DNA of 64,000 nt, taken from assembly GCA_937873715.1 (NCBI GenBank), contig CALMYJ010000026.1:1-64000 (forward strand), in the 5' to 3' direction. The notes under the pieces were generated by a model. It saw only the letters and a list, made by a program, of their open reading frames with translations, searched no databases and was not told where the DNA came from. A program made the translations under genes and the position numbers. The stretch is from an uncultured Chitinophagaceae bacterium. GTDB lineage: Bacteria > Bacteroidota > Bacteroidia > Chitinophagales > Chitinophagaceae. This document shows, piece after piece, positions 54,013-62,970 of the stretch (positions within the stretch are counted from its first letter, which is position 1; each line of letters opens with the position of its first letter).

Positions 54013-54073
54013 CTATGGCAATAGTTTTCAATTTTAAAGGTAGTGATTCCGGCAGCATCAAAGAAAGGCTGTT

Positions 54074-54104
54074 TTTGGGCATGGATACATTTCAGTTAGT
54101 TTTG
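54074..54104 (+). promoter_or_regulatory. Promoter of the LptF/LptG gene
   Basis: TTTG (54074-54077), 19 bases, TAGTTTTG (54097-54104): an exact match to TTTG-N19-TAnnTTTG. The start codon at 54113 is only 8 bases after the -7 box, so the transcript would have almost no leader. Confidence 0.8.
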
Positions 54105-54112
54105 CAGCATAT

Positions 54113-55201
54113 ATGAAAAAAATAGACCGGTATATTCTCGGTAAATTTCTTACTACTTTTTTCTTTTGCCTGCTGTTGATGACGGCCATTGTGGTAGTGA
54201 TTGATATCAGCGAAAAAACAGACGACTTTGTAAAAAGCGGTTTGAGCGCCTGGGAAATATTTATGCAGTATTATATTGCTTTCATCCCCAGGATAGACGC
54301 CATGCTTTTTCCTCTCTTTGTTTTTATTGCCGTTATTTTTTTTACGGCAAAGATGGCAGAGCGTACCGAGGTGGTTGCCATCATTAGCAGCGGGGTAAGC
54401 CTGCGGCGTTTTTTATTGCCCTACTGGATAGGTGGGTTATTGCTCACCGGCTTGTTGTGGGTTACTTACAATTATATATTGCCGGCAGCCAACAAGCAAT
54501 GGGCTTATTTTGAGGGCAAGTACATACAGTCTGTATACGATCAGCAAAAAGCCGTTTTTCAACGCAACTATTATTTTCGAATCGATTCCAGCACCTATGC
54601 CGGTATGCACACCTACGATACGGTGGCCAAATCGGGCAATAATTTTTTTATACAGCGGATAAAAAATAACCAACTGGCCTATAACCTCAGGGCTGATAAT
54701 ATTTACTGGGATACGGCTCAAAAAAAATGGCGGCTTACCAATGTAATGGAACGCAGTTTTGCCGGCGATAAGGAAAGTATTAAGTATAACCGGATGATGC
54801 ACACCACTTATAATTTCAGGCCCGATGATTTGCGCCGCGGTGAATTCATTAAAGATGGAATGACTACTAAAGAACTCAACGAAAAAATACGACTGGAAAA
54901 GTTGCGGGGTAATGAAGGGATTAACCTGCTGCTGGTAGAGCGGTACAGCCGGGATGCCATACCGGCCTCGGTAATTATATTAACCCTGATAGGGGGTATT
55001 ATGGCCAGTAAAAAAGTAAGGGGCGGCAGTGGGTACCATCTTGCAGCAGGCATTGTATTGAGTGTGCTGTACATCCTGCTGGGACGCTTCTCTTCTATAT
55101 TCTCCATTAAAGGAAATTTTTCTCCCTTCCTTGCCGCCTGGATACCCAACTTTATTTTTGCTGCACTCACCTGGTACTTATACCGCCGGGCAGCAAAATA
55201 A
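54113..55201 (+). CDS. LptF/LptG family LPS export permease
   Basis: 362 residues. YjgP/YjgQ family: N-terminal IDRYILGKFLTTFFFCLLLMTAIVVVIDISEKTDDF, two further helices, a periplasmic beta-jellyroll segment (about 130-260) and C-terminal helices with PASVIILTLIGGIMASKKVRGGSGYHLAAGI. It forms the inner-membrane part of the lipopolysaccharide transporter. Whether it is LptF or LptG cannot be said. It is convergent with ppc, 7 bp apart, with no terminator seen between them. Confidence 0.92.
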   Translation: MKKIDRYILGKFLTTFFFCLLLMTAIVVVIDISEKTDDFVKSGLSAWEIFMQYYIAFIPRIDAMLFPLFVFIAVIFFTAKMAERTEVVAIISSGVSLRRFLLPYWIGGLLLTGLLWVTYNYILPAANKQWAYFEGKYIQSVYDQQKAVFQRNYYFRIDSSTYAGMHTYDTVAKSGNNFFIQRIKNNQLAYNLRADNIYWDTAQKKWRLTNVMERSFAGDKESIKYNRMMHTTYNFRPDDLRRGEFIKDGMTTKELNEKIRLEKLRGNEGINLLLVERYSRDAIPASVIILTLIGGIMASKKVRGGSGYHLAAGIVLSVLYILLGRFSSIFSIKGNFSPFLAAWIPNFIFAALTWYLYRRAAK

Positions 55202-55208
55202 TATTTAC

Positions 55209-57788
55209 CTAAGCCGAATTTCGGCCGGCATTGATGATGCCAAAAGATGACCGCATTACCAGTTTTTGGTAGGTTTCTTTTAAAGGCGAATCCAGCAGGT
55301 TGTCTTCTATTTCCCTGATATTGCTAATGGCAAATTGTTGTATGGTGAGCAAAGGCATCACAATACGCTCCCTCATGCTAATCGACAACTGGTCAACCGG
55401 GTAGTCGCTCATCAGCTCTGTTTTATCCGACAGTTTCAACACATACTGCCTGGTAAGCTGGAACTCGGTATAAATAACATTCCAGATTTCGCCATACTTC
55501 TTGTCTTTAGACAGGTATTCGGTTAATGGGAAAAAACATTTTTTCATCGCCATTTCCGAATTATCGAGCAGGGTTTTAAAATAAAGCGAACTGCGGTACA
55601 ATTGTTTTAGTTCTTCAAACTTTCCTCTTTTTTCCAGTTCCTGCAAAGCAGTACCCACGCCAAAATAACCCGTAACATTTTGCTTCAATTGTGCCCATGA
55701 GCCTACATAAGGTATTGCCCTCAGGTCTTTGAGTGTAAGCCTTGTGCCGGCATTGCGTTTGGCCGGGCGGCTGCCGATATTGGTTTCGCTGTAAAACTTC
55801 AGCGGGCTTACCTGGCTGAGGTAATCGGCAAAATACGGGTGCTCTTTGAGTGATTTATATTTTTCAAAACTGGCATCGGCCACTTGCTGCAACAGGCTCT
55901 CTTCGTCCGGTTCAAGTGTTTTTTGCCTGCTCTTGAACAAGTCGTTCGAAATACCGGCATGCAACAACTGTTCAATATTAAATTGTGCGGCATCAATGGT
56001 GCCAAAGTTGGAGCTTACGGTTTGCCCCTGTACGGTAAGTTGTATTTCCTGGTTGGCAATATTTTGCCCCATAGAGGCGTAAAACTTATGCGTTTTACCA
56101 CCACCCCTCGATGGAGGACCGCCCCTGCCATCAAAGAAGAGCACTTCCACGCCAAATTCTTTAGAGATGGCTGTAAGTTCTTCTTTGGCTTTATAAATAC
56201 TCCAATTGGCCATAAAGTAACCGCCATCCTTGGTGCCATCGCTAAAGCCAAGCATGATGGTTTGGCGGCCATTACGGCGTTTGATATGAGCGGCATACAC
56301 TTCATTGCTGTACAACTGGCGCATGATGCCGGCAGCATTTTTCAAATCGTCGATGGTTTCAAAAAGAGGTATAATGTCTACCGTTAGTTCCTCTTTGGTC
56401 CAGCCGCCCAATAAAAACAGGCCATACACTTCCAGCACATTCAGGGCACTGTTGCACTGGCTGATGATATAGCGGTTACAGCCAGATTCGCCGTTAAACA
56501 ACTGGATATCTTTTATTGCTTTTACACTGGCGATACTGTCGGCTAATACAGCATCGGTGGTTTGCAGTGCTTCTATGTTTTCGGTAACCGAAGTGAGGGC
56601 CTCTATTTTTGCGTCATCATCAAGCGATGTATAGTTAGAGGGCAGTGCCGTTGTGGTGGCCGCTACAATCTCCATTACTTTGCCGTGTACCGTACTTTCC
56701 TGGCGCACATCCAATGAGGCAAAGTGCAATCCAAATACATGTACTTTATTAATCAGCCCGTTGATGAGGTGTAAAAACAGGTTGTTGTGTTTGTAAATAA
56801 TAATTTCCCTGATTTTGTACAACTCAGCCAGTATGCCTTCTTTACTAATGGCGGTGCGCTGACCGGGAATAAAAATGTTATTGTACAAATCTTTTTCCAG
56901 AGCATTCAGTATTACATCCACTCCTTCAAAAGTGAGGCGGCGTTTTATCTTTCTTATTTCTAAATAGTAGGATTTTATAATACCGCCACGCAATGCCTCT
57001 GCCACTTTAAGGGTGGTATCTGCTTTTACAAAAGGATTGCCATCCCTGTCGCCACCGGGCCAAAAGCCCATGCAGATAACAGGATTTTCATCGCAAACCG
57101 AATCGGGAAACTGTGTTTTCAAAAAAGTAAGAATTCTGCCGGCTGCCGGGTAAAATACATTTTCGAGGTACCATATCAGGTTCATGGCCTCATCATACGG
57201 TGTGGGCTTTTGTTTTTTAAAGAAGGGTGTTTTGCCCAATTGCTGCAGGTACATATTGATTTGTACCGTATTGTCTTCTGCCAGCGCTTTAGCCAGATCG
57301 TTGATAATACCCAGTACAGTACCGGGGTAAAACTGTGTAGGATGTGCCGTGAGCACCAGGCGTATGGCAAAATTCTTCAGCTTTGCTTTAAGTTCATCCT
57401 GCTGGTTATTTTGCAGCACTTCACTTTCTAAATGTTTGAGGGTACCTACACCACCCAGGTCGTTTATTTCTTTAAAGGAAGAATCTTCCAGGGCATCAAA
57501 AAGCACTACCTGTCTTTCGATATACTGGATAAGCCGAAACAGCAAATCCAGCTTTTCCTGCGGTTGGGTAAGCGTGGTGTGTTTGGCAAAAAACTCCTCT
57601 ATGATTTCAGCAGGACTTTGCTTTTTCTTATAACCTTCTTCGCAAATATTGAGTAGCAGGGATAATAGTATCCCTGTTTTTTCAATACGGTGAAAGGGCA
57701 GGGAGGTAAACAGGCTATTATATAACTGGAACTTAATGCCCACTAAATTTTTAAACTGCTGCAGCCCCCTGGTAGACTTGTGGTCCAT
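55209..57788 (-). CDS. ppc: Phosphoenolpyruvate carboxylase
   Basis: About 859 residues from ATG 57788. It carboxylates PEP to oxaloacetate. Key blocks: VLTAHPTQFYPGT with the catalytic His, GFWPGGDRDGNPFV, LHFASLDVRQES, MLGFSDGTKDGGYF and FFDGRGGPPSRGGG. The C-terminus ends in RNSA rather than the usual NTG. Divergent from thrA across 320 bp; together they form a route from PEP to aspartate-family amino acids. Confidence 0.95.
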   Translation of the reverse strand: MDHKSTRGLQQFKNLVGIKFQLYNSLFTSLPFHRIEKTGILLSLLLNICEEGYKKKQSPAEIIEEFFAKHTTLTQPQEKLDLLFRLIQYIERQVVLFDALEDSSFKEINDLGGVGTLKHLESEVLQNNQQDELKAKLKNFAIRLVLTAHPTQFYPGTVLGIINDLAKALAEDNTVQINMYLQQLGKTPFFKKQKPTPYDEAMNLIWYLENVFYPAAGRILTFLKTQFPDSVCDENPVICMGFWPGGDRDGNPFVKADTTLKVAEALRGGIIKSYYLEIRKIKRRLTFEGVDVILNALEKDLYNNIFIPGQRTAISKEGILAELYKIREIIIYKHNNLFLHLINGLINKVHVFGLHFASLDVRQESTVHGKVMEIVAATTTALPSNYTSLDDDAKIEALTSVTENIEALQTTDAVLADSIASVKAIKDIQLFNGESGCNRYIISQCNSALNVLEVYGLFLLGGWTKEELTVDIIPLFETIDDLKNAAGIMRQLYSNEVYAAHIKRRNGRQTIMLGFSDGTKDGGYFMANWSIYKAKEELTAISKEFGVEVLFFDGRGGPPSRGGGKTHKFYASMGQNIANQEIQLTVQGQTVSSNFGTIDAAQFNIEQLLHAGISNDLFKSRQKTLEPDEESLLQQVADASFEKYKSLKEHPYFADYLSQVSPLKFYSETNIGSRPAKRNAGTRLTLKDLRAIPYVGSWAQLKQNVTGYFGVGTALQELEKRGKFEELKQLYRSSLYFKTLLDNSEMAMKKCFFPLTEYLSKDKKYGEIWNVIYTEFQLTRQYVLKLSDKTELMSDYPVDQLSISMRERIVMPLLTIQQFAISNIREIEDNLLDSPLKETYQKLVMRSSFGIINAGRNSA

Positions 57789-57894
57789 GTTGAACAAATT
57801 TTAATAAACATGTAATAATGCTGGCAGCAATGCATTGAGCCGTGAAAATACTTTAAAAAAAGTAAATACTTACCCGGCTTTACAATTATTTTGC

Positions 57895-58017
57895 TATTTT
57901 AGCGCACCAAAAAAAGTGGTCATAGTGAAAATCTCTATCAATTTCCGCAAAGCTCCATTAGCTGTTTCCAAAACAGCCGGCACCACTTTTTCAACCACTA
58001 CAACCCGTTAAGGGTTG
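57895..58017 (+). promoter_or_regulatory. Threonine attenuator region of the thrABC operon
   Basis: A -7-like TATTTTAG (57895-57902) is followed by the segment AAAAAGTGGT (57911-57920), which pairs perfectly with ACCACTTTTT (57982-57991) inside the leader ORF. Other possible stems are GCTGTTT/AAACAGC (57961-57977) and CAACCC/GGGTTG (58001-58017) across the leader stop. These competing helices with a Thr-rich leader peptide point to attenuation. No strong U tract follows the last stem, so the exact stop mechanism is open. Confidence 0.6.
57925..58011 (+). CDS. Thr-rich leader peptide upstream of thrA
   Basis: A 28-codon ORF from GTG 57925 (GTG 57916 is also possible) with sequence ending SKTAGTTFSTTTTR and seven Thr codons in the last twelve positions, then TAA. 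The ORF is about 100 bases before thrA. Stalling at Thr codons when threonyl-tRNA is scarce would change folding of the surrounding stems. It resembles classical amino-acid operon leader peptides in layout, not in sequence. Confidence 0.75.
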   Translation: MKISINFRKAPLAVSKTAGTTFSTTTTR

Positions 58018-58109
58018 CACAGTTACACATATCATATTTGGGCTTTTGCTGTTTATACGCTTCGTTTATCTTTTATTTATTTCAACAAATCATACAACTT
58101 TAATTCTAT

Positions 58110-60554
58110 ATGCAGGTTTTAAAATTTGGCGGCAGTTCGGTACGCAATGCAGAAAACATTGGCAAAGTAGTGGCCATCGTGAAAGAGAAAGCAAAGCAGG
58201 GCAAAACGGTAGTGGTGGTATCTGCATTGGGCGGTATTACCGACCTGCTGCTGCAATGCTGCCGTATGGCAGCAGATAACGATGAAGCCTATAAGGAAAA
58301 ACTGAAAGAAGCCGAGCAGCGCCATTTACAAACAGCCCGTGAACTGATTGCTGTAGCGCATCAAAGCAGTGTGCTGAGCACTGTAAAAACCCTTTGCAAC
58401 GAAATTGAAGATATCTGTAACGGCATTTTTTTGCTCAAGGAGCTTTCAGAAAAAACAAAAGACAGGGTAGTGAGCTATGGCGAAATACTTTCCTCCACCA
58501 TCATTGCCGAAAAGCTGAAAGCCGAAACCGGTGCATGTGAGTGGAAAGACAGCCGCCAACTGATTGTTACCAATGCTGGCTTTGGCAATGCCGCCGTTGA
58601 TTTTGAAGCCACCAACCAAAAAATAATAAAGTATTTCAGCAGCTCTGCTGCAGGCCTGTTTATGCTGCCAGGCTTTATTGCCAGCGATGCCACTGGTGCC
58701 ACCACCACCCTGGGCCGTGGCGGCAGCGATTATACCGGCGCTATACTGGCGGCAGCACTTGATGCTGATGTGCTTGAAATATGGACGGATGTATCCGGCA
58801 TGATGACCGCCGATCCAAGGCTGGTACAAAATGTAAAAATCATTCCGCAGATATCTTACCAGGAAGCCATGGAATTGTCACATTTTGGCGCCAAAGTAAT
58901 TTATCCGCCTACCATACAGCCGGTAAGCAGCAAGGGTATACCCACCTGGATAAAAAACACTTTTGCCCCGGAAGATAATGGTACCATAATTACCAAAGAA
59001 GCCGCACAAAATGGCAGCGCCATCAGGGGCATCTCCAGCATCAACAATATTGCGCTGCTCAGCCTCGAAGGCAGCGGCATGGTAGGCATACCCGGTTTTT
59101 CAAAAAGGTTATTTGAAGCACTGGCCAATAAAAAAATCAATGTCATCCTCATCACACAGGGCTCTTCGGAACACTCAATCTGTGTAGGGGTAGATGCCGC
59201 CAGTGCAATTGCCGCCAAAAAAGCCATTGATGATATGTTTGATTACGAAATTCAAACCGGCAAGGTTGACCCTATCATCATTGAGAACGAACTGGCCGTG
59301 GTGGCGCTAGTTGGGGATAATATGAAAAGCCATCCCGGTATCAGCGGTAAAATGTTTGGCAACCTGGGTCGCAATGGTGTAAACGTAAGGGCCATTGCAC
59401 AGGGCTCATCCGAAAGAAATATCTCTGCTGTTATATCCTTACATGATGTAAAAAAAGCCATCAACGTATTGCACGAAGAATTTTTTGAAACCACTTACAA
59501 AGAGATTAACCTGTACCTGGTGGGTGTAGGTAATGTAGGCGCAAGGCTGGTAGGGCAAATCAGGCAGCAGGGCCAATACCTGCTGGAACACCTGCGGCTC
59601 AAAATAAATGTAGTGGGCATTGCCAACAGTAAAAAAATGCTGGTGAATGAGCAGGGTATTGATTTAAACAAATGGAAAGAGTTGCTTGAAGCTGGCGAAA
59701 CCACCAATCTTGAAGCATTTATACAAACTATACAAAACAAAAACCTGCGCAACTCGGTATTTGCAGATGTTACTGCCAACGATTCGGTTGCCCTGCTGTA
59801 TGATAAACTGCTGGAAAAAAGTATATCGGTGGTAGCCTGCAATAAAGTAGCGGCTTCATCCAAATATGATTACTACAAAAAGCTAAAAAAACTGTCCGGT
59901 GAATTTAATGCACAGTTTTTATTTGAAACCAATGTTGGTGCCAGCCTGCCCATCATCTCTACCCTTAATGATTTGATGCGCAGCGGCGATACGGTGCATC
60001 AAATGGAAGCAGTATTGAGCGGTACACTCAATTTTGTATTCAATAATTATGATGGCAAAAAATCTTTTGCCTCGGTGGTAAAGCAGGCACAGGATGAGGG
60101 GTATACCGAGCCTGATCCACGCCTCGATTTGAGCGGCAAAGATGTGATGCGAAAAATTATGATCCTCATCCGGGAAGCCGGTGTGCCGGTAGAGATGGAG
60201 GAGATTGCCAACAATTCGTTTATGCCCGAAGAATGTATGCAGGGCTCAGTTGCCGATTTTTACAAGGCAATGGAAAAGTATGAAGCCCATTTTAAAAAAC
60301 TATATGATGATGCCGCAGCAGCAGGATGTAAACTGAAATTTGTGGCTAAATACGAAAATGGTAAAGCCGGTGTAGGTTTGCAGCATATTAATCAACAGCA
60401 CGATTTTTACCACCTGTATGGCAAAGACAATATAGTATTGTTTTATACCGACAGGTACAAGGATCAGCCAATGGTTATCAAAGGTGCCGGAGCCGGTGCG
60501 GATGTAACGGCATCGGGTGTATTTGGGGATATAATCAGGTCGGCAAGGGTATAA
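58110..60554 (+). CDS. thrA: Bifunctional aspartokinase/homoserine dehydrogenase
   Basis: 814 residues. N-terminal aspartokinase: VLKFGGSSVRNAENIGKVV, and TLGRGGSDYTGAILAAALDADVLEIWTDVSGMMTADPR. Two ACT-type regulatory segments (about 310-460; GVNVRAIAQGSSERNISAVI) precede a homoserine dehydrogenase with the Rossmann motif LVGVGNVGARLVGQI, and YTEPDPRLDLSGKDVMRKIMIL. It catalyses the first and third steps from aspartate to threonine and is likely feedback-inhibited by threonine through the ACT domains. First gene of the thr operon. Confidence 0.97.
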   Translation: MQVLKFGGSSVRNAENIGKVVAIVKEKAKQGKTVVVVSALGGITDLLLQCCRMAADNDEAYKEKLKEAEQRHLQTARELIAVAHQSSVLSTVKTLCNEIEDICNGIFLLKELSEKTKDRVVSYGEILSSTIIAEKLKAETGACEWKDSRQLIVTNAGFGNAAVDFEATNQKIIKYFSSSAAGLFMLPGFIASDATGATTTLGRGGSDYTGAILAAALDADVLEIWTDVSGMMTADPRLVQNVKIIPQISYQEAMELSHFGAKVIYPPTIQPVSSKGIPTWIKNTFAPEDNGTIITKEAAQNGSAIRGISSINNIALLSLEGSGMVGIPGFSKRLFEALANKKINVILITQGSSEHSICVGVDAASAIAAKKAIDDMFDYEIQTGKVDPIIIENELAVVALVGDNMKSHPGISGKMFGNLGRNGVNVRAIAQGSSERNISAVISLHDVKKAINVLHEEFFETTYKEINLYLVGVGNVGARLVGQIRQQGQYLLEHLRLKINVVGIANSKKMLVNEQGIDLNKWKELLEAGETTNLEAFIQTIQNKNLRNSVFADVTANDSVALLYDKLLEKSISVVACNKVAASSKYDYYKKLKKLSGEFNAQFLFETNVGASLPIISTLNDLMRSGDTVHQMEAVLSGTLNFVFNNYDGKKSFASVVKQAQDEGYTEPDPRLDLSGKDVMRKIMILIREAGVPVEMEEIANNSFMPEECMQGSVADFYKAMEKYEAHFKKLYDDAAAAGCKLKFVAKYENGKAGVGLQHINQQHDFYHLYGKDNIVLFYTDRYKDQPMVIKGAGAGADVTASGVFGDIIRSARV

Positions 60555-60605
60555 TACCTATTGGTATATCCAAAACCGTTATTACAGTAATTTTTAAACT
60601 GAATC

Positions 60606-61571
60606 ATGAAACGACAAATACTGGAAGGCAATGGCAAATATGTGAAGGTGCTTGCACCCGGCACAGTGGCCAACCTCGTTTGCGGCTTTGATATTCTTGG
60701 CCTGTGCCTTAATGCACCCAACGATATGATGGAAGTGCAACTGCTCGATAAAAAAGAAATCATCATCCGCAGTGCTGATGGATACCCCCTGCCTACCGAT
60801 CCAGCACAAAACACTGCCGGTGCACCATTGATTGAGATGATTGAAGAAGTGGAGGGTAATATTGGCTTTGAAGTAATTATTCATAAAAAAATAAAACCGG
60901 GCAGTGGTATAGGTTCCAGCGCTGCCAGTGCGGCAGGGGCAGTGGTGGCGGCCAATCATTTACTCGGCAATATTTTCAGCAAAGAGGATTTGGTACGCTT
61001 TGCCATGTTTGGCGAAAAAGTGGCAACAGGGGTAAAGCATGCCGATAATATTGCACCGGGTATTTATGGTGGTGTTACACTCATCCGCAGTATTTTTCCG
61101 CTGGATATTGTAGTTATTCCTGCGCCACCCTTACACGTTACCGTTGTACATCCGCAAATAGAAGTTAAAACAAAAGATGCCCGGCAGATTTTACGCAAAG
61201 AAGTACTGCTGAAAGACGCCATAAAGCAGTGGGGTAATATTGCCGGGCTCGTGGCAGGCTTTATCAAAAACGATTTGGATTTAATCGGCCGTTCGCTCGA
61301 AGATGTGATTATTGAGCCGGTACGCAGTATTTTAATTCCCGGCTTCGATGAAATCAAAAGCAGGTGTAAGCAGGCTGGTGCATTAGGTGGCGGTATTTCA
61401 GGCTCCGGCCCTTCTTTATTTATGCTCAGCAAAGATGAAGCCACAGCTAAAGCCGTAGAGCAGGAAATGAAAGACGTGTATAACAAAATAGGATTGGATT
61501 ATCATACTCATGTAACTACAATTAATATGGAAGGGGTGAAAGTTTTGAAAAGTGAAAAATTTAGAGTTTAG
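60606..61571 (+). CDS. thrB: Homoserine kinase
   Basis: 321 residues. GHMP kinase family: APGTVANLVCGFDILGLCLN at the N-terminus, the phosphate-binding loop KPGSGIGSSAASAAGAVVAAN, and GALGGGISGSGPSLFML near the C-terminus. It phosphorylates homoserine. 51 bp after thrA on the same strand. Confidence 0.96.
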   Translation: MKRQILEGNGKYVKVLAPGTVANLVCGFDILGLCLNAPNDMMEVQLLDKKEIIIRSADGYPLPTDPAQNTAGAPLIEMIEEVEGNIGFEVIIHKKIKPGSGIGSSAASAAGAVVAANHLLGNIFSKEDLVRFAMFGEKVATGVKHADNIAPGIYGGVTLIRSIFPLDIVVIPAPPLHVTVVHPQIEVKTKDARQILRKEVLLKDAIKQWGNIAGLVAGFIKNDLDLIGRSLEDVIIEPVRSILIPGFDEIKSRCKQAGALGGGISGSGPSLFMLSKDEATAKAVEQEMKDVYNKIGLDYHTHVTTINMEGVKVLKSEKFRV

Positions 61572-61648
61572 AATTTTAAATTAAACTCCTTAACCCGTAA
61601 CCCACTAGCCCTTAACCAAAATCCAGCAACCAGTATCAAAATATAATC

Positions 61649-62947
61649 ATGCAGTTTTACAGTACTAATCACATATCCCCAAAAGTTAGTTTTAAAGAAG
61701 CAACCATACAGGGCCAGGCGCCTGATAAGGGCTTGTATTTTCCGGAACAGATTCCTGTATTACCCAAAGCGCTTATTGACAATATTGAGCAGTTTTCTAA
61801 AGAGGAAATTGCTTATAAAACTATTGCGCCTTATGTGGCCGATGCCATTCCTGAAGCTGAACTGCGCCGCATCGTATACGAAACAGTGAACTTTGATATC
61901 CCCCTGGTGCAGGTAACAGATAATATTTTTTCGTTGGAGCTGTATCACGGGCCCACACTGGCTTTTAAAGATATTGGTGCCAGGTTTATGAGCCGTTGTC
62001 TCGGCTATTTTGTAAAGGGCAGTGATAAAAAAGTTACGGTATTGGTGGCTACTTCAGGCGATACCGGCGGTGCTGTTGCCAATGGATTTTATAATGTGGA
62101 TGGTGTGGATGTAGTGATATTGTATCCCTCCGGAAAAGTAAGTTCGGTGCAGGAAAAACAATTAACCACGTTAGGTAAAAATATCCATGCGCTGGAAGTA
62201 AACGGCACTTTCGACGATTGCCAGCAAATGGTTAAGCAGGCTTTTACCGATGAGGAATTGAATAAAAAATTATTTCTCACTTCGGCCAACTCCATTAATG
62301 TGGCCCGCTGGCTACCACAGCAGTTTTATTATTTGTTTGCTTACCAGCAATGGCCCGATAAAAATAATCCACCGGTAATAGTGGTGCCCAGCGGCAACTT
62401 TGGTAATATCTGTGCCGGTATTTTAGCGCATGTATCCGGCATGCCCGTAAAGCATTTTATTGCAGCTTGTAATGCCAACGATGTGGTGCCGGTGTATATG
62501 GATACACAACTGTATCATCCTAAAAAAGCAGTAGCTACCATTTCCAATGCTATGGATGTGGGTAACCCCAGCAATTTTGTCCGCATACTCGAAATTTTCA
62601 ACAACCAGTTTGTTGACTTAAAAAAAGTATTGAGCAGTTGCAGTATCAGCGATGCAGAAACAAAAGAAACCATTAAGACTTTTTATAACGATTATCATTA
62701 CCTGCCCGATCCTCATGGTGCTGTCGGCTTCTTAGCACTGCAGCGCTATTTACAAACGCATACGAATGATAAAGGCATTGTACTGGAAACGGCCCACCCG
62801 GTTAAGTTTTACGATGTGGTAGAGCCGGTAACGGGTACAGCAGTGCCCATACCGGAAACCGTACAGGCACAATTGGCCCTGCAAAAGAAAAGTACGGTAA
62901 TTGATGCCGATGGTGCCCTCCTGAAAGATTTTTTATTAGCCTTGTAA
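61649..62947 (+). CDS. thrC: Threonine synthase
   Basis: 432 residues. PLP enzyme converting O-phosphohomoserine to threonine. YSTNHISPKVSFKEATIQG at the N-terminus, the Schiff-base Lys in GPTLAFKDIGARFMSR, VATSGDTGGAVANGFY and VVPSGNFGNICAGILA are the expected blocks. Last gene of thrABC; 77 bp after thrB. Confidence 0.97.
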   Translation: MQFYSTNHISPKVSFKEATIQGQAPDKGLYFPEQIPVLPKALIDNIEQFSKEEIAYKTIAPYVADAIPEAELRRIVYETVNFDIPLVQVTDNIFSLELYHGPTLAFKDIGARFMSRCLGYFVKGSDKKVTVLVATSGDTGGAVANGFYNVDGVDVVILYPSGKVSSVQEKQLTTLGKNIHALEVNGTFDDCQQMVKQAFTDEELNKKLFLTSANSINVARWLPQQFYYLFAYQQWPDKNNPPVIVVPSGNFGNICAGILAHVSGMPVKHFIAACNANDVVPVYMDTQLYHPKKAVATISNAMDVGNPSNFVRILEIFNNQFVDLKKVLSSCSISDAETKETIKTFYNDYHYLPDPHGAVGFLALQRYLQTHTNDKGIVLETAHPVKFYDVVEPVTGTAVPIPETVQAQLALQKKSTVIDADGALLKDFLLAL

Positions 62948-62970
62948 ATAAGCTTTAACCTCATTGAATA

